NCBI GenBank assembly: GCA_963965975.1
Contig: OZ014411.1
Coordinates: forward strand, 4,263,001 to 4,327,000
Source of the DNA: Xestospongia bergquistia
Taxonomy: Eukaryota > Porifera > Demospongiae > Haplosclerida > Petrosiidae
DNA: 64,000 nucleotides
Direction: 5' to 3'
Positions 34,566-45,395 of this stretch are shown here, in pieces; position 1 is the first letter of the stretch; each line of letters opens with the position of its first letter. Position numbers and translations under genes: made by a program. Below the pieces are notes generated by a model. The model did not search any database. It was not told the origin of the DNA and saw only the letters and a program-made list of their open reading frames with translations.

Positions 34566-37499
34566 TTCTCCAGAACCATCTTCAGAAAGATCGCTTACTG
34601 TTACTGTACAACAATCAGTCTCGGAATCAGACACTGCTTCAGTTAGTTCATTCATTGAAAGATCATCCATTGTTTTGTGAAGGAACATGTGGTAGGCATA
34701 AATCAAATTTTTCAATTGAACGGTATTTTAGAAAATTTAAAACTATGTGGTATGTTTATTAAACTGTGGTTTGATCACTATACCGGGATATCGCTCAGCT
34801 CTACTAGATCCTTTTACTTTTTTAATCTAGTAAACAAGCTCACAGGCTCTTTGTTTTTTATTTCGTGTTGTATTCTTTTCCATTGTTTTGTTCTTGCAAT
34901 TAATGAAGCTACTAAAGGAGATTGAGGGAGGTGGTAGTGGAAGCTGAATCACTGTAGCTAATGAAGATGGTCAACGTACTTGCAGCTATAGGAAATGGTT
35001 ATTGGTCTTGTGAACAGCCAATTATGTGCCCATTTCTTGTGAATATTGATATATTTTAGACTAACTATGACATTGACTGATTAACTCTTTCACGGACAGG
35101 GTTAAAATTAATTAATTACACGCGTGGGCAGCCCATTTTGTGGTTGTCAATGAATTTTGACATTTTTTTTTACAAATTGTCATAATTCTGAAAAGCACCA
35201 AGGCAACAACAAATGCATCACCACAAGTATTAAGAATATGTTTTAGAAGCTAAAGAGACTTTCGTTTCCTTGATGGCATCGATTAGTGTAATGAAAGTAG
35301 ATAATGCAAATACAGTTTTCTTTCATGATTTTATTTTATTTGTTTTTGTGTAATAAAGCTAAATGATTTATGTAATATGTAGACCTATCATTCTAGCAAT
35401 AGTATTCCAAGTTTTAGAACTGTATGCCAAAAATTCATGGCGCTAGGCAACCTTGTTTACAGCGTCTTCTCAGGATGGCAACCATTTTAGAGTGTTGTGA
35501 TGCAACTTGACAAATGCCAAAAAGCAGCTATAGGAAATGGCATTTGAATCTCTTTAGCAATCATGCCAGCACAGTATGACTTATAAGCTTTAGTAAAGTA
35601 GTAGAAGTGAACTAGTTTGTTGTAATAGCTCCAGTAGTGATTCGCTTTGACAAGAACGAGTGTTGTAGTCTGTAGGTATGTGTGTAGCGTCATCATTAAG
35701 ATGTGTGTGTGTGTGTGTTTTGAGAAAAACGGGTTGTAGTTGCGTCGTTGTCTTTTTGCAATTGCTGAAGAATGCCTATTGTGCATTCTGTAATACCTCT
35801 CAGATGTTGTTTTACTGTGAGACATATGCTCAATTATTTTAAACCACTGAAGCTAAAGGTGGTACTGAAGGTATTAGAAACACTGTATAGAGAACACTAT
35901 TGCTGCTATTATTTTAAAAAGTCCTTATCTTAAAGGGATGGCAGCAATACTGCTCTCTTTCTCATGCATATTCTCACTATTTTGTTTTACAAACTGTCTT
36001 GTGGGCAGGTTTAGATAATGTGTATTGACCTCTGAACCATACATATTATGAGGACTTCATCATAATTAGAATGCTAATAATGATTTTCAACCTCTCTGCT
36101 AGTTTACCGGACGTGCTAACTTTTATTCCCTCTTTCTATAATTTATTGATAGCAGAACGATTTTTATTTTTGTGTCTATAGCAAGCACAGTACACTTAGT
36201 ACTATTAATAGATTTAGTTGTTTATTTGGGTCCTCCATATTAAAATATCAATGTGATTAGAATTTAAAACAATGCAGGCATTATTGATTGGTTGTTAATG
36301 ATTGACTTGACATTTGAAGAAATGTATATATATTATCTGCCAAAATTCAATATAGTATTGTTCTCCAAGGGCAATCAATGTACTTTCTTGGGTATAATCA
36401 TAATTGCTTGTTTGATACATCCAAATGCAGAAAACAAAAAAATTAAAGCAGGGAACACAGTATAAATCAAAGTATGTACACATATACTACTAATTTTTGA
36501 AGTTGTTTGAATGCATCAAACTGCTTTCAACTTGCTTACTAGAAAAATATAATATATATGATGACATCACTAGGTGTCATTTAATGATGATGTCATCTGT
36601 CATCTGTTTTTTTGTGCTTTGCAAATTCTTTTCTAATAAGTGACCTCAAGTTTGTTGAGGGGTTAATCTTTTTAGTTCGAAAGAACTATATTAAATGCAT
36701 GTGGAGAACATTCGAAATGCTTTGAACATAACCATACATACAGGCAAGTGAAGCTATAAAATCTACATCCTGGTATGTCAGGATAATCTATATCATGATA
36801 ATAATAATTTACATTCACTTAGGCAAAATTAACAGAAGAATTGTGCTTGCTGTAAATAATAAACAAATTGTTAGTTCTTTTCCAACAGTAAGTTATAGAT
36901 TAAAAGCAAAGTTATAGATTAGCAAAAATGGACTAAATTGTGTGTGTTTGACAGTTATTGGAGTTTCTATTTGATGAAAAAGTTATGAAGTAAGTTCACT
37001 TTTCGAACAGAGACAAGACTAAAAGGCGATAACAGTAAGCAAGTCAAACTAAGATTTAATAAGAATAACACACTGATTGTTCATTACCATAACTCACAGT
37101 TGCACAAGAACACCACAAAAATGGCTGCTATAGCTGGTCACATGCTTTTACAAAAGTAATGTGTACATACATTTATAGTTTTGTCTGTCCATCATACATA
37201 ACAAATAATATAATTATTGTATGAGACTACAAAATATGCATGTAATGATGAAGAATTGAAGAATCTCTCTTAAGCAGCAGTCAATTAAGTCCACCAAAGG
37301 TTTCACCAAAAACTGGAAAACATTCGAAGTACTTCGAACAATTACAATAACCATAAATTAATAATAATTAAACTATGTACACTTTACATGAAAAAAAAGA
37401 ATTGAACAATTACAATAACCATATTAAACTATATGCATTCAAATAATATGCATTTAAAATGACGCATCTGAATGAATAATAGACAGGTCAGTAATGACT
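34566..37499. other. Non-coding stretch, no gene seen
   Basis: A TG dinucleotide tract occupies 35702-35718. 35084-35108 has two TTAA sites around CTCTTTCACGGACAGGG, which resembles a piggyBac-type end, but no partner end was found. Short open frames here lack coding features. Confidence 0.4.
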
Positions 37500-38834
37500 T
37501 GGATGTAGTTTTGCTACAAGCAGGACTATAGAGCGGAAGATATTTAAGGCCTGCTCCAGAACCTCAGGTCGAAAAAGAGAAAATTGCTCACTTTCATTTG
37601 TGTCAGATGTATAATCTGCTACAAGTGATCTATCGAATGGACAGACACCAACAACTTTTAAAACTAGATTGAATGTTTTTCATATTGAAGGATTTACTCC
37701 AAGCTTTGGAGTAAATCATACAAAGAAATTGCCTTTTTCTCTGGGTTTTTCATGAAAAGTTGGTGGCAAACATTTTTTCACTCTGCTTTGAGAGGACTAA
37801 AACAACCACGGTCAAGTGCTTGTGTGATGTGAGTTGTGTTCAGTGGAAGAACAAACAGGATAATCTGACTTTTAGCTGCTAAATTAATAGTTTCAGGTGA
37901 GTAGTGTGTTGAATGTCCATCCAATAACAACAACAAAGGACGAATTTGATGTGCGTATAGGAGAAAGTGTTCTGTAAACCAATGGTGGGAACAAGTCCTG
38001 TGTCATCCAGCCACTGTCAGACAGGCCACAAAGTGTAACTGGAATTTCTCCTTTTGTAAGTTCAGGATTAAGCGACTTTCGTTTAAAAGATAACAAATGG
38101 AGGTAAGGCATACCCTGCAGCACAAGTACATGCAAGAACAGTCACTTGGGATTTAGTGTCAGAACTAATGTAACATGGATTTTTAGAATCTTTCTTGTCA
38201 ATGACTTTTCCACACTTGGGGTTTAGAGGCATACCCGTTTCATCACAATTGAAGACGCGTACTGGTTTATCAAAAATATCATGCTTCTTTAACGTCTCCT
38301 CTAATGTGTTGAAATATCTGTTTAAAACATCAGGATCACTTGCAGCTGCTCTTTCATGGATAAAGGCATAGGAGTCTTAAGTGCCAAGTAAGGATGACGT
38401 TGATGAAACCTTTCAAACCACCCATTTGAAACTGAAACTTGCAAGCCTTTAGAAGTGAGAATCCTTTCCACCAATGACAGAACTTGCTTTCTGGTGTGTG
38501 GATATCCTAACTTTGCCACTTGTATAAGGAAACTTGCCAACTTTTACTCTTCCTCGAATGATAAGTAAGGACTAGGACCAGGGTGACTTTGAAAGCCCAC
38601 CTTTCCAGAGACTCTATCGTGAAGTGACGATCGAGGCACAGAATATTTATCTGCTGCTACTCTAATTGACACTCCTTCTTCAACAGCCTTAACTGCTTTT
38701 TGCATACATACATCATTCCAACTCTTATAAACTCCTCGAGGACCATGTGATGTTGGTTTAGAATGTGAATGTGAAGAACAAGAGTTGAATTTACTTTTAA
38801 CAATCTTTTGTACAAGGTGAGGATAGGAAGACAT
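37500..38834 (-). pseudogene. Pogo/Tigger-like (Tc1/mariner) transposase, frameshifted
   Basis: From an ATG at 38834 leftward comes a pipsqueak/CENP-B type helix-turn-helix (KAVEEGVSIRVAADKYSVP), a CENP-B like second DNA-binding part (LGYPHTRKQVLSLVE, VSNGWFERFHQRHP), then after a frameshift near 38350 the DDE_1 catalytic core: VFNCDETGMPLNPK (first Asp), LLLLDGHSTHYSP (second Asp) and THITQALDRGCF (third Asp), ending with CPFDRSLVADYTSD. Catalytic residues survive, but at least two frameshifts (near 38350 and near 37900-38100) and a stop near 37790 inactivate it. It is relatively young compared with the MULE relic. No terminal inverted repeats were identified. Confidence 0.8.
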
Positions 38835-38884
38835 CTAAAAAGACAGATTGACACTGCTGTCAAACCATACTTCTAACATAAATT

Positions 38885-40303
38885 GCAAGCCCTAGTTATG
38901 TTGCAAGGGAACGTCTACAAGAGGACAATACCTTAGAGGACAGAACTGCCCTATCCATTAATGACATCATACAGCTTCTTGAGTTCTGTCTCAAAGCCAC
39001 TTACTTTTCATTTAGAGGACAATTTTATCAACAAATTTTTGGAACTGCTATGGGTTCCCCTGTGTCTGTGATTGTAGCAGATATGGTGATGGAGAATATA
39101 GAACAAAGGGCCTTAACCTCCTTTTTACACCCTCCTATTTTCTGGAAAAGGTATGTAGATGACACCTGTGTCGCCCTACTACCTTCGATGGTTGAGAGTT
39201 TCCATCAACATCTCAACTCCATTGAACCTTCGATCCAGTTTACAGTAGAGATGGAAAGCAATGGCTGTTTACCCTTTTTGGACATCCTCATCACTAGAGA
39301 TAGTGATGGGTCACTATCAACTGCAGTTTATCGGAAACAGACCCATACTGACCAATATCTTCAGTTCTCATCCCACCACCCTTCCTCTCACAAACTATCT
39401 GTTTGTCGCTCTTTATTTTCCAGGGCCTTAACACACTCATCCTCCCTTGTACAACAGGTGGAGGAAGAATCTCTTATTTTTCAGGCTCTACAAAAGAATG
39501 GGTATCCAATAATTTTCATCAAGAGATGCCAAAGACAATCTACCCTAAAAACAAAACCACCTAACACTAGTGACCAAAAAACAACTAGAATCACCATTCC
39601 TTATGTACAAGGTCAATCGGAATCTATAAAAAGGATTCTCTCCCCTCTTGGTATAGAAACCACCTTTAGATCACAAAACACCTTAAGAAAAATCTTATCC
39701 AGGCCTAAAGATACAATACCTATCATAAAGAAGTCTGGTGTTGTTTATCAGATTTTTTGACAAGACTGTGAGGCAAGTTACATTGGACAAACTGGCAGAA
39801 ATCTATCACTATGCATCACTGAACACAGATGAGCAGTACGAAAACTGGATATTTGTTCTAGTGCTGTATCTGAACATGTCTGCCAGACTGGCCACTCCAT
39901 TAACTGGGATAACCCTTCTATCCTAGCTCACCACCCTTTCCTCTGGCAAAGAATCATCCTTGAATCTTGGCACATCAACAACATCTATCAACCGTGAGAA
40001 GGGTCCTCTTCCTTGGACTTACCTCACATTACGGTCCAATATGCATGTAAAGCAGCCCACCCACGCTATACATGCCAAGATGCATAACATCAAAGCACTG
40101 CATACGTAGCAGCCCACCCACGCAACGCATGCAGGAATGAAGATTGTTTATTGTTTTGTTGAACTTTGTACCTTAGCGTGTAGTATAAATAGAAGCTTTT
40201 TTACTTTTACTTTTATTATTTAAGCCACTGTCGAAGATAGTCGCTTTGACTATTGAAACGTTTGGCGTTAATACATTTTTTGTTTGGTGAAATAAAATGA
40301 ATA
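38885..40303 (+). mobile_element. Penelope-like retroelement 1 (RT plus GIY-YIG), 5' truncated
   Basis: Plus strand. The reverse transcriptase begins mid-domain (LLEFCLKATYFSFRG, TAMGSPVSV) and keeps the catalytic YVDDT near 39154-39168 and FLDILITRDSDG. After a linker (VQGQSESIKRILSPLG) comes the GIY-YIG endonuclease (GVVYQI, then ASYIGQTGRNL), interrupted by TGA stops at 39758-39760 and about 39830, where Cys and Arg codons are expected. The RT half, 236 codons from 39050, is open. The 3' region holds a hammerhead-type motif and ends near 40303 before a TA tract. Penelope-like elements copy their RNA using RT and open target DNA with GIY-YIG. This copy is dead. Confidence 0.85.
40224..40266 (+). 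ncRNA. Hammerhead-ribozyme-like motif of Penelope-like element 1
   Basis: Order: GCCA (stem I), core CTGTCGA, stem II of AUAGUC paired with GACUAU around a short loop, GAAACGTT, then TGGC closing stem I. It is a type I arrangement with a minimal stem III, as in ribozymes known from Penelope-like elements. The first core strand is CUGUCGA rather than CUGANGA, so a normally invariant A is U and activity is doubtful. Confidence 0.6.
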
Positions 40304-40783
40304 TTGAAAACACTATATATATAGGGCGTTTTCACGTGTGTAAAAAGGGGCATGGGCAACTGCTATTTTGGTGTACATGTTTGTATGCAAGTCAGTGGTG
40401 AATGATGACAAATGCTTGTGATTTCACAAACCCACGTGACAGTTGAGGTGTTTAATTGTGCTCCAGGAGAGCAAAGACACAGGCGACAATCATTCTAGTG
40501 TTGATAGCAAGTAACAGAACTAAACAGCTCCCACTTATTGTCCAGTTCTCAAAAATGGCAGTTGGCCATGCCCCTTTTTCGCATCTACAATTATATCAAA
40601 AGCTGGTCTGCTTTCTATTCTGTGTACCCCACCCATTAATTTTCTTGGCTATGCCCATGGTAATACAAATAACAAAATGTTCAGTTAGCTCTCTTCTTAC
40701 CTTTTTTTCAATTTCAAATCTTTTAACACCAACTGCCAATCTGTGCTGCCACCTGTACTCACACCATCATGTGCCACAGGTTT
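40304..40783. other. Spacer, no gene seen
   Basis: The region is 3' of the small secreted-protein gene. An open frame on the plus strand from 40456 overlaps that gene's exons and has no coding features. Confidence 0.4.
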
Positions 40784-41232
40784 TCACAGACTGCTTGATA
40801 GTAGTGAATTGTAGTAAGAGTCTACTGATTGAAGTAAAAAAAAGATATATTTACCTATCTATCAAGCAGTCTGAAAACTGGGTGACTTTCTGTGGTTGGT
40901 TGAATTTTTATTTTGTATTTACCTCGGTCAGCTTCAACAGTGTCAAACATTGCAAGTAAAATTGTCAGTACTCTAATAAAGGTTGCATCTCCTTCTGTTA
41001 AGTTAGTAACTACATCATTGACCAATTTTAACCTTGACTCTTGTAACTCTTGTATCTCCTCAGAGGTATTAGTAGATAAATTTTGTAACATAGCATTGCT
41101 GCTTGTAGGCAAATCACCAACTAAAACATGTTTTATGTGCAAAGGTGACTTTGTGATTTGCTTACTCGTCGAAGAAGAAATGAACTTCAATGCACTGATA
41201 AAGGTGACCAGAAGAAAGATTGACCCTTTCAT
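40784..41232 (-). CDS. Small secreted protein, unidentified (116 aa, two exons)
   Basis: Exon 1 is 40923-41232 (donor GAG/GTAAAT) and exon 2 is 40784-40824 (acceptor CTTCAATCAG), joining in frame to a stop. The N-terminus is a signal peptide (GSIFLLVTFISALKFISS). The mature part is hydrophilic and helix-prone, with NLSTNTSEEIQELQESRLKL and two NxS/T sites (NLS, NLT), and no Cys. No family is recognised. It is transcribed away from the plus-strand gene at 41641, with about 400 bases between them that could be a shared promoter. Reading through the intron would give a slightly longer protein without exon 2. Confidence 0.5.
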
Positions 41233-41640
41233 GCGTGATAATGAAATTGAATTCCTGGTTGTTTTTTAGCTGATACAACGAGCGTTCGAAGAACGGTGAA
41301 TTCGTGTGAAGACTGCGGCTCACGGACAGCAATAGTTTGAGGTCAATAACTTTTTTATAATTTATCTTTGCAACTCAAACTTTTGTGTGCAAACAAAGTA
41401 GACATATCACTAGTAATTGCAAAAAAAATCAACTTCCTATCTATTATCAATCGTGATATACAGCCGTCCGAATAACTGATCCGTCTGAATGTTGCAATTG
41501 ACTCTATATATGGAGTTAATTTATTCAAAGATAAAGTAAAGGAGGGTTTAGAAATGGAAGTAAATTTGCGACTCCCTATGTCACAAAGAAAATTAGGAAT
41601 GTTTCATTAAATAAATACCGTATACAGCACGTGCAACAGT
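41233..41640. promoter_or_regulatory. Divergent intergenic region
   Basis: The region between two head-to-head genes. 41270-41335 is relatively CpG-rich (ACGAGCGTTCGAAG) and may be the promoter core of the minus-strand gene. No defined sites were identified. Confidence 0.3.
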
Positions 41641-42648
41641 ATGGCCAGTGGGATTGTTAGATGTGCTATCTCAAGTGTATTTGAAGGGAAGGAGCTACAC
41701 TCTGGGTATCTTAGAATGGAGGGAACGAGAGTCCTGGGAAAACTTCTCTTAGAAAGAATCACTGAAAGCAATGAGAGTATAGATTGTTTTGATGTTTTCA
41801 GCGAGAAGCTTGTCTCATCACTGAATGAACTTCTTAAATCTAGCTCACAATATCGTTCTCTGTCAGCAAAACGAGAAAGATGTGGTCATCTTTTCACCAA
41901 TTTAGAATATAAAAAATACAGTAAGATATGGGATGAATTTTTCAAGTCAGTAGACCTACATGATCATGAGAACAAACAACTGCAACAATCTGTGACCTTC
42001 AAAACCTTCAAGATGCTATTGTCAGACCACTTTTCATCTCCTAGGAGTAGCCAACCTCATACATCTAGTTCTGCTGAGGAATCAATGAGTAAGAATGAAC
42101 TAAATGCTCTACAGTATATTGGTGGTTGCATACCTCATGTACTACTGAAGAATTATCAGAAGAGGTCTGGACAGAAATTTGACACATTTATTGAATGTTT
42201 TGGGAATATGGCAACGAATAGTGTTGATGATCATGAGGACTTGGTAACTTATACTAAAGAATGGATTGGCAAAGTTAATCGTGGAGGTTTATTTCCTTTG
42301 AACAACCTTGCCTACATTTTCTTCATTGCAGTTAAAAAGGAGGTGAAGGTCCTTCTTCCTGTTTACGTGGTTAAGCAGTCATCTAAATCATGTGATGATT
42401 TTAAACAGTGGGTGATAGATAATGTCATGAAAAATGAAGATATTTAGTGGTATTGGATTCTACTATCTCAAGACATTGACTCTGAAGATGCTACAATTGA
42501 ACTGCTGAAGGAAATAGTACAACTTTGGGTAACTGTTCGGGGATTCTCTCTAGTCAATACATGGATGGAAACATACAAAAGAAACAATAAGACAAGTACT
42601 AAAAAATCACATAGACTGAGGAAAGAACTAACTAACAAGGACATATGA
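41641..42648 (+). CDS. Unidentified protein with one internal in-frame TAG
   Basis: 268 codons are open from the ATG at 41641, then TAG at 42445-42447, after which the same frame stays open for another 66 codons to TGA at 42646-42648. The post-stop part (WYWILLSQDIDSEDATIELL, LWVTVRGFSLVNTW, then a basic tail KKSHRLRKEL) looks coding and matches my recollection of the C-terminus of a protein family abundant in sponges. The pre-stop part has LNALQYIGGCIPHVLLKNY and EWIGKVNRGGLFPLNN. The block around YIGGCIPHVLL recalls the Y-x-x-G-Y segment of some P-element-type transposases, so a domesticated or mobile origin is possible but not shown. The gene is either a fresh pseudogene or uses stop readthrough. 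No introns are seen. Confidence 0.6.
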
Positions 42649-42723
42649 ACTGTATCTGACATTGTATAGTATTCAATGTACTGTACTGTAATAATCAATG
42701 TACTGTAGTGATAAATTCAAAGC

Positions 42724-43193
42724 TCAGACTCTCTTCTTCTTTCTTTTGCACTTGGGTAGAGGTTTACTAAAGGTTTCCATATCACAGTCCTCATGATGCC
42801 TTTTTCTACGACAGTTTCCTTGTACGTGGTCAAGTTCCATTGATTTCTGTGGAGTAGGCGTGTCTGATGGATTAGGTATAACATCAGTCTCAGCGACAAC
42901 TTGGTCCTTCTATATACATGTACAAATATGTTCAGCATGTGTAGCATGTACATATTCTACCTGTCTCTTGCGCTCGTAATTCTTATAGGAGAGTCTTGTT
43001 CCTTGCTCTTTAGTTGTCAAGTCTATAGAAAAGTTCAATGAGTCACTTATGAGTTAAGTTAATATAGCCAATCCATTCAGATACCATTGCCTTATAAGCC
43101 ATGTAAACCCTGGACCTGAGCTTTTTATCACTAACTCAAAGTAGGAACACAAAGTAGGGGTATCTTTTGCCCAATAGTCAGTTGTTTGGAAGC
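42724..43193 (-). CDS. Last exons of an unidentified minus-strand gene
   Basis: Three exons join in frame: 43116-43193 (acceptor TGTTTTCAG), 42961-43022 (acceptor CTTTTCTATAG, donor GTAGAA) and 42724-42909 (acceptor GTATATAG), ending at TGA 42724-42726. They read FQTTDYWAKDTPTLCSYFEL, then LSYKNYERKRQ, then a Pro/Ser-rich stretch and a very basic C-terminus (KCKRKKKRV) that looks like a nuclear localisation signal. An alternative longer form of the first exon to 43087 would leave the frame broken. Upstream, 43250-43365 also has coding-like codons with a stop. It is convergent with the gene at 41641-42648 (76 bases apart). No family is recognised, and it could be the host continuation of the piggyBac-like exons further right. 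Confidence 0.35.
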
Positions 43194-43798
43194 CTGAAAA
43201 CACATGCTTCTGTCTTGTTTATATATATATAAGTTCAATTACCCATTCGTGTACAGTGTATGGTCAATGACCCAACTCAAATACTTCAATGATTCCTTAC
43301 CTAGAGGAACACAAACGATTCAATTGAGGCAGTGTCTGACTTCTTGACAGTCTAAAAGCATAAATAAATAGACAGGAACACAAACTTTGAGATGAATGTG
43401 ACTGCGTTGCTTTTAGTTAGTGCACGCCCTCTGATGCTAACAGCAATAACGACAAATTATCTCTCTGCAAAGTACTACTACAAAAACAGCCATTTTTTAT
43501 ACAACTTATCATAGTTGTTACTACCTCGTTCTGGCACCTTAGTTGAATCATTTAGGTGTAAATATTTCATTAATAACTCGAATCGTCTACCAGACATAAT
43601 TGCTGTGAATGACTCATTGTAAAATGGCCACTTTGTACTCCAGTAAGATCTAATTATGTGTACTATGAATAATAGTACTTTGTCTATTTCTAATTACAAA
43701 TGCTTAAAAGTTATTTCACACTGACAAAAAAGAGCTAATAAAGCTAATAATCTGTACTTTACAATGAAAGCTTTCATATTTGTATTCTTTGGTAACAA

Positions 43799-43877
43799 TA
43801 TTCATTCTCTGGTAATAATTTATATAAAAAATTAAAAATTGAATATTATTTAAAATACAATAACCAGAGAATGAATA
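43799..43877. repeat. 15-bp inverted repeat inside the piggyBac intron
   Basis: TATTCATTCTCTGGT at 43799-43813 and its exact complement at 43863-43877 enclose 49 AT-rich bases. It could be a tiny transposon remnant or an intron hairpin. Confidence 0.55.
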
Positions 43878-44780
43878 TAATTAGTCTTTTTATATAATTA
43901 CCTCAAAGTTAGATAACCAACAATACCCATTGTTATAATGATTGCCAAGAAAAGATTAACTTCATTTCTGGCCATAGGGTTTCTTCTCCAGTTATTACCA
44001 CGTGCATGACGATGCTTATCTAGGTATTCTTCAGATGATGCAAGCTTTTGTTCAGCAAATCCAGTATAAATGAGGTCTTTCACTTCAGAAGTAAAAAATG
44101 ATTGACAAACTCCAATGGTGTGCGCATGTTGCTATCAGTGATGCCTGGTACATCAGTAAATGCATGTACTATAAAAGATTATTATTATTTACAATTTCTG
44201 TGAAATAACCATGTATTATATAAGTACCTACCAAGTTTACAAGTAGGTTTTTGGTCTTGTTGTCGATGACGAGGATTGATAGGACCTATAAGTAGTTGCT
44301 CAGGAGAAACAGTACTGATAGGTGTAGCTGCTGAGAACATTTCACCTAAAGTAGATGTAGGCATAGTAGGAAGTGAGTGCATGGGGTAGACGAATGGAAT
44401 GGTGGGAACTGGTGTTGCCTGAGTATTAGCATCAGGTATAGGAATATTGTGGCTGATGGAATGCTCATTATCTGAATCGGATGGGACTAGTACTTGCAAG
44501 ATGGTATCAGGCTATATCTGGTGTAGTTCTGAAAAGAACTCGTTGCTTCTCCATCATTGAGGATTACAGGATTGTCAATGTAGCCGTCAAAATCATCATC
44601 CGAATCCTCGCTAGGAATGCCATCTATGTACTCAAGCAAAAACTCGGGATCAGCAGGTAACCACTTGTTTTTTCTCTTAGATTGAGCCATGGCTAGTTAG
44701 ATCGAATACAGTAATATGCTTTGAGAACTTTAGCTTGCGTTTTACAAAAAAATAAGTTGCTTGACAGGTGTTCATAGTGG

Positions 44781-44857
44781 CAGATGCAAATTTGCATCTG
44801 TGCCAGAGTTCAAACTGCCTGGGTGGATGCAATTTTGCATTCGTGTGCATCAAAGGG
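44781..44857. repeat. Subterminal palindromes of the piggyBac end
   Basis: A perfect 20-base palindrome (44781-44800, half-site CAGATGCAAA) and a near-palindrome at 44825-44842 (GGATGCAATTTTGCATTC) lie next to the terminus CCCTTTG at 44851-44857. Repeated subterminal sites are expected binding sites for the transposase. Confidence 0.7.
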
Positions 44858-45005
44858 TTAATATTTCATTTTCAATTTTCTAAATAATTTTGCTTTGTAA
44901 GTATAGTGACTGTAGAGACTGTAGTGCTATTTGAAGAAACACACAATATCTTAATTGTTTTTATAGGGCAAATATTTTTATCATCTCATTAAAGTGCCCA
45001 ATAAT

Positions 45006-45387
45006 TAGACCTAATAGTTTTCAGGTACCAATTAGTATTACTTACGAGCAGTACTTGCAGACAAGTGTTTCAACATCAGAGTCACCTTCGTTCTTTTTCT
45101 TTACTTCCAACTTTTCATATTCAGAGGCCCACTGTGTAGGTGTCTTCCTTTTTCTGCCTTCTCCTTTTGGATTGTGGTGACTTTTACTAGTTGAGCTAGC
45201 TGTTGCCATGTTATCATTTGTCAAGTTGTCATATGCTAATCATCATGACTCACTTTTATACACGGCCACTATCTGCCTAGACACAATTATTAAGTAGTTA
45301 AATTCAGGTTTAACCTGATTATGAATAAAGCTTACAGGGTGTTATTTTCGGGTATTTTCAGGTAAAACCTGAAAAATATTAGGTCTA
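45006..45387. mobile_element. Complete small hAT element with 8-bp target duplication
   Basis: 21-base terminal inverted repeats with one mismatch (TAGACCTAATAGTTTTCAGG at the left, TAGACCTAATATTTTTCAGG at the complement of the right end) are flanked on both sides by the same 8 bases, CCAATAAT (44998-45005 and 45388-45395). Eight-base duplications and short inverted repeats define the hAT superfamily. The 382-base element carries only one short exon, so it is a non-autonomous deletion derivative. Confidence 0.85.
45046..45224 (-). CDS. First exon of a hAT-type (BED-finger-like) protein inside the small element
   Basis: ATG at 45224, open to a donor TC/GTAAGT after 45046. It encodes a basic, Ser-rich N-terminus (KGEGRKRKTPTQWASEYEKL) ending in LVCKYC, which has the spacing of the first Cys pair of a BED zinc finger, a usual N-terminal domain of hAT transposases. 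No downstream exon follows in the element, so it cannot make transposase. Whether it is spliced to host exons is unknown. Confidence 0.45.
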
Positions 45388-45395
45388 CCAATAAT

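Larger units (their letters stand above)
43525..44857 (-). mobile_element. PiggyBac element relic with intron-containing transposase
   Basis: The right end at 44857 is abutted by TTAA (44858-44861), and reading inward the element starts CCCTTTGATGCACACG, a piggyBac-type terminus. Transposase exons: 44232-44690 (acidic N-terminus from MAQSKRKNKW, frameshift near 44495), 43902-44168 (FTDVPGITDSNMRTPLEFVN, a one-base loss in a T run, then NEVNLFLAIIITMGI), and 43525-43649 (SYWSTKWPFYNESF, IMSGRRFELLMKYLHLNDS). These match the N-terminal half of the piggyBac/PGBD transposase. Introns have good GT-AG borders and join in frame (TLR to SYWS). The catalytic DDD part is not found further left, so the copy is truncated and dead. 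The left TTAA end was not located. Confidence 0.75.

Noticed and set aside
35084-35108. TTAA-flanked CTCTTTCACGGACAGGG as a piggyBac-type end
   Set aside because: No matching second end or transposase sequence was found nearby.
40456-40959. 167-codon plus-strand open frame
   Set aside because: It overlaps the exons of the better supported minus-strand secreted-protein gene and has no recognisable domain or signal peptide.
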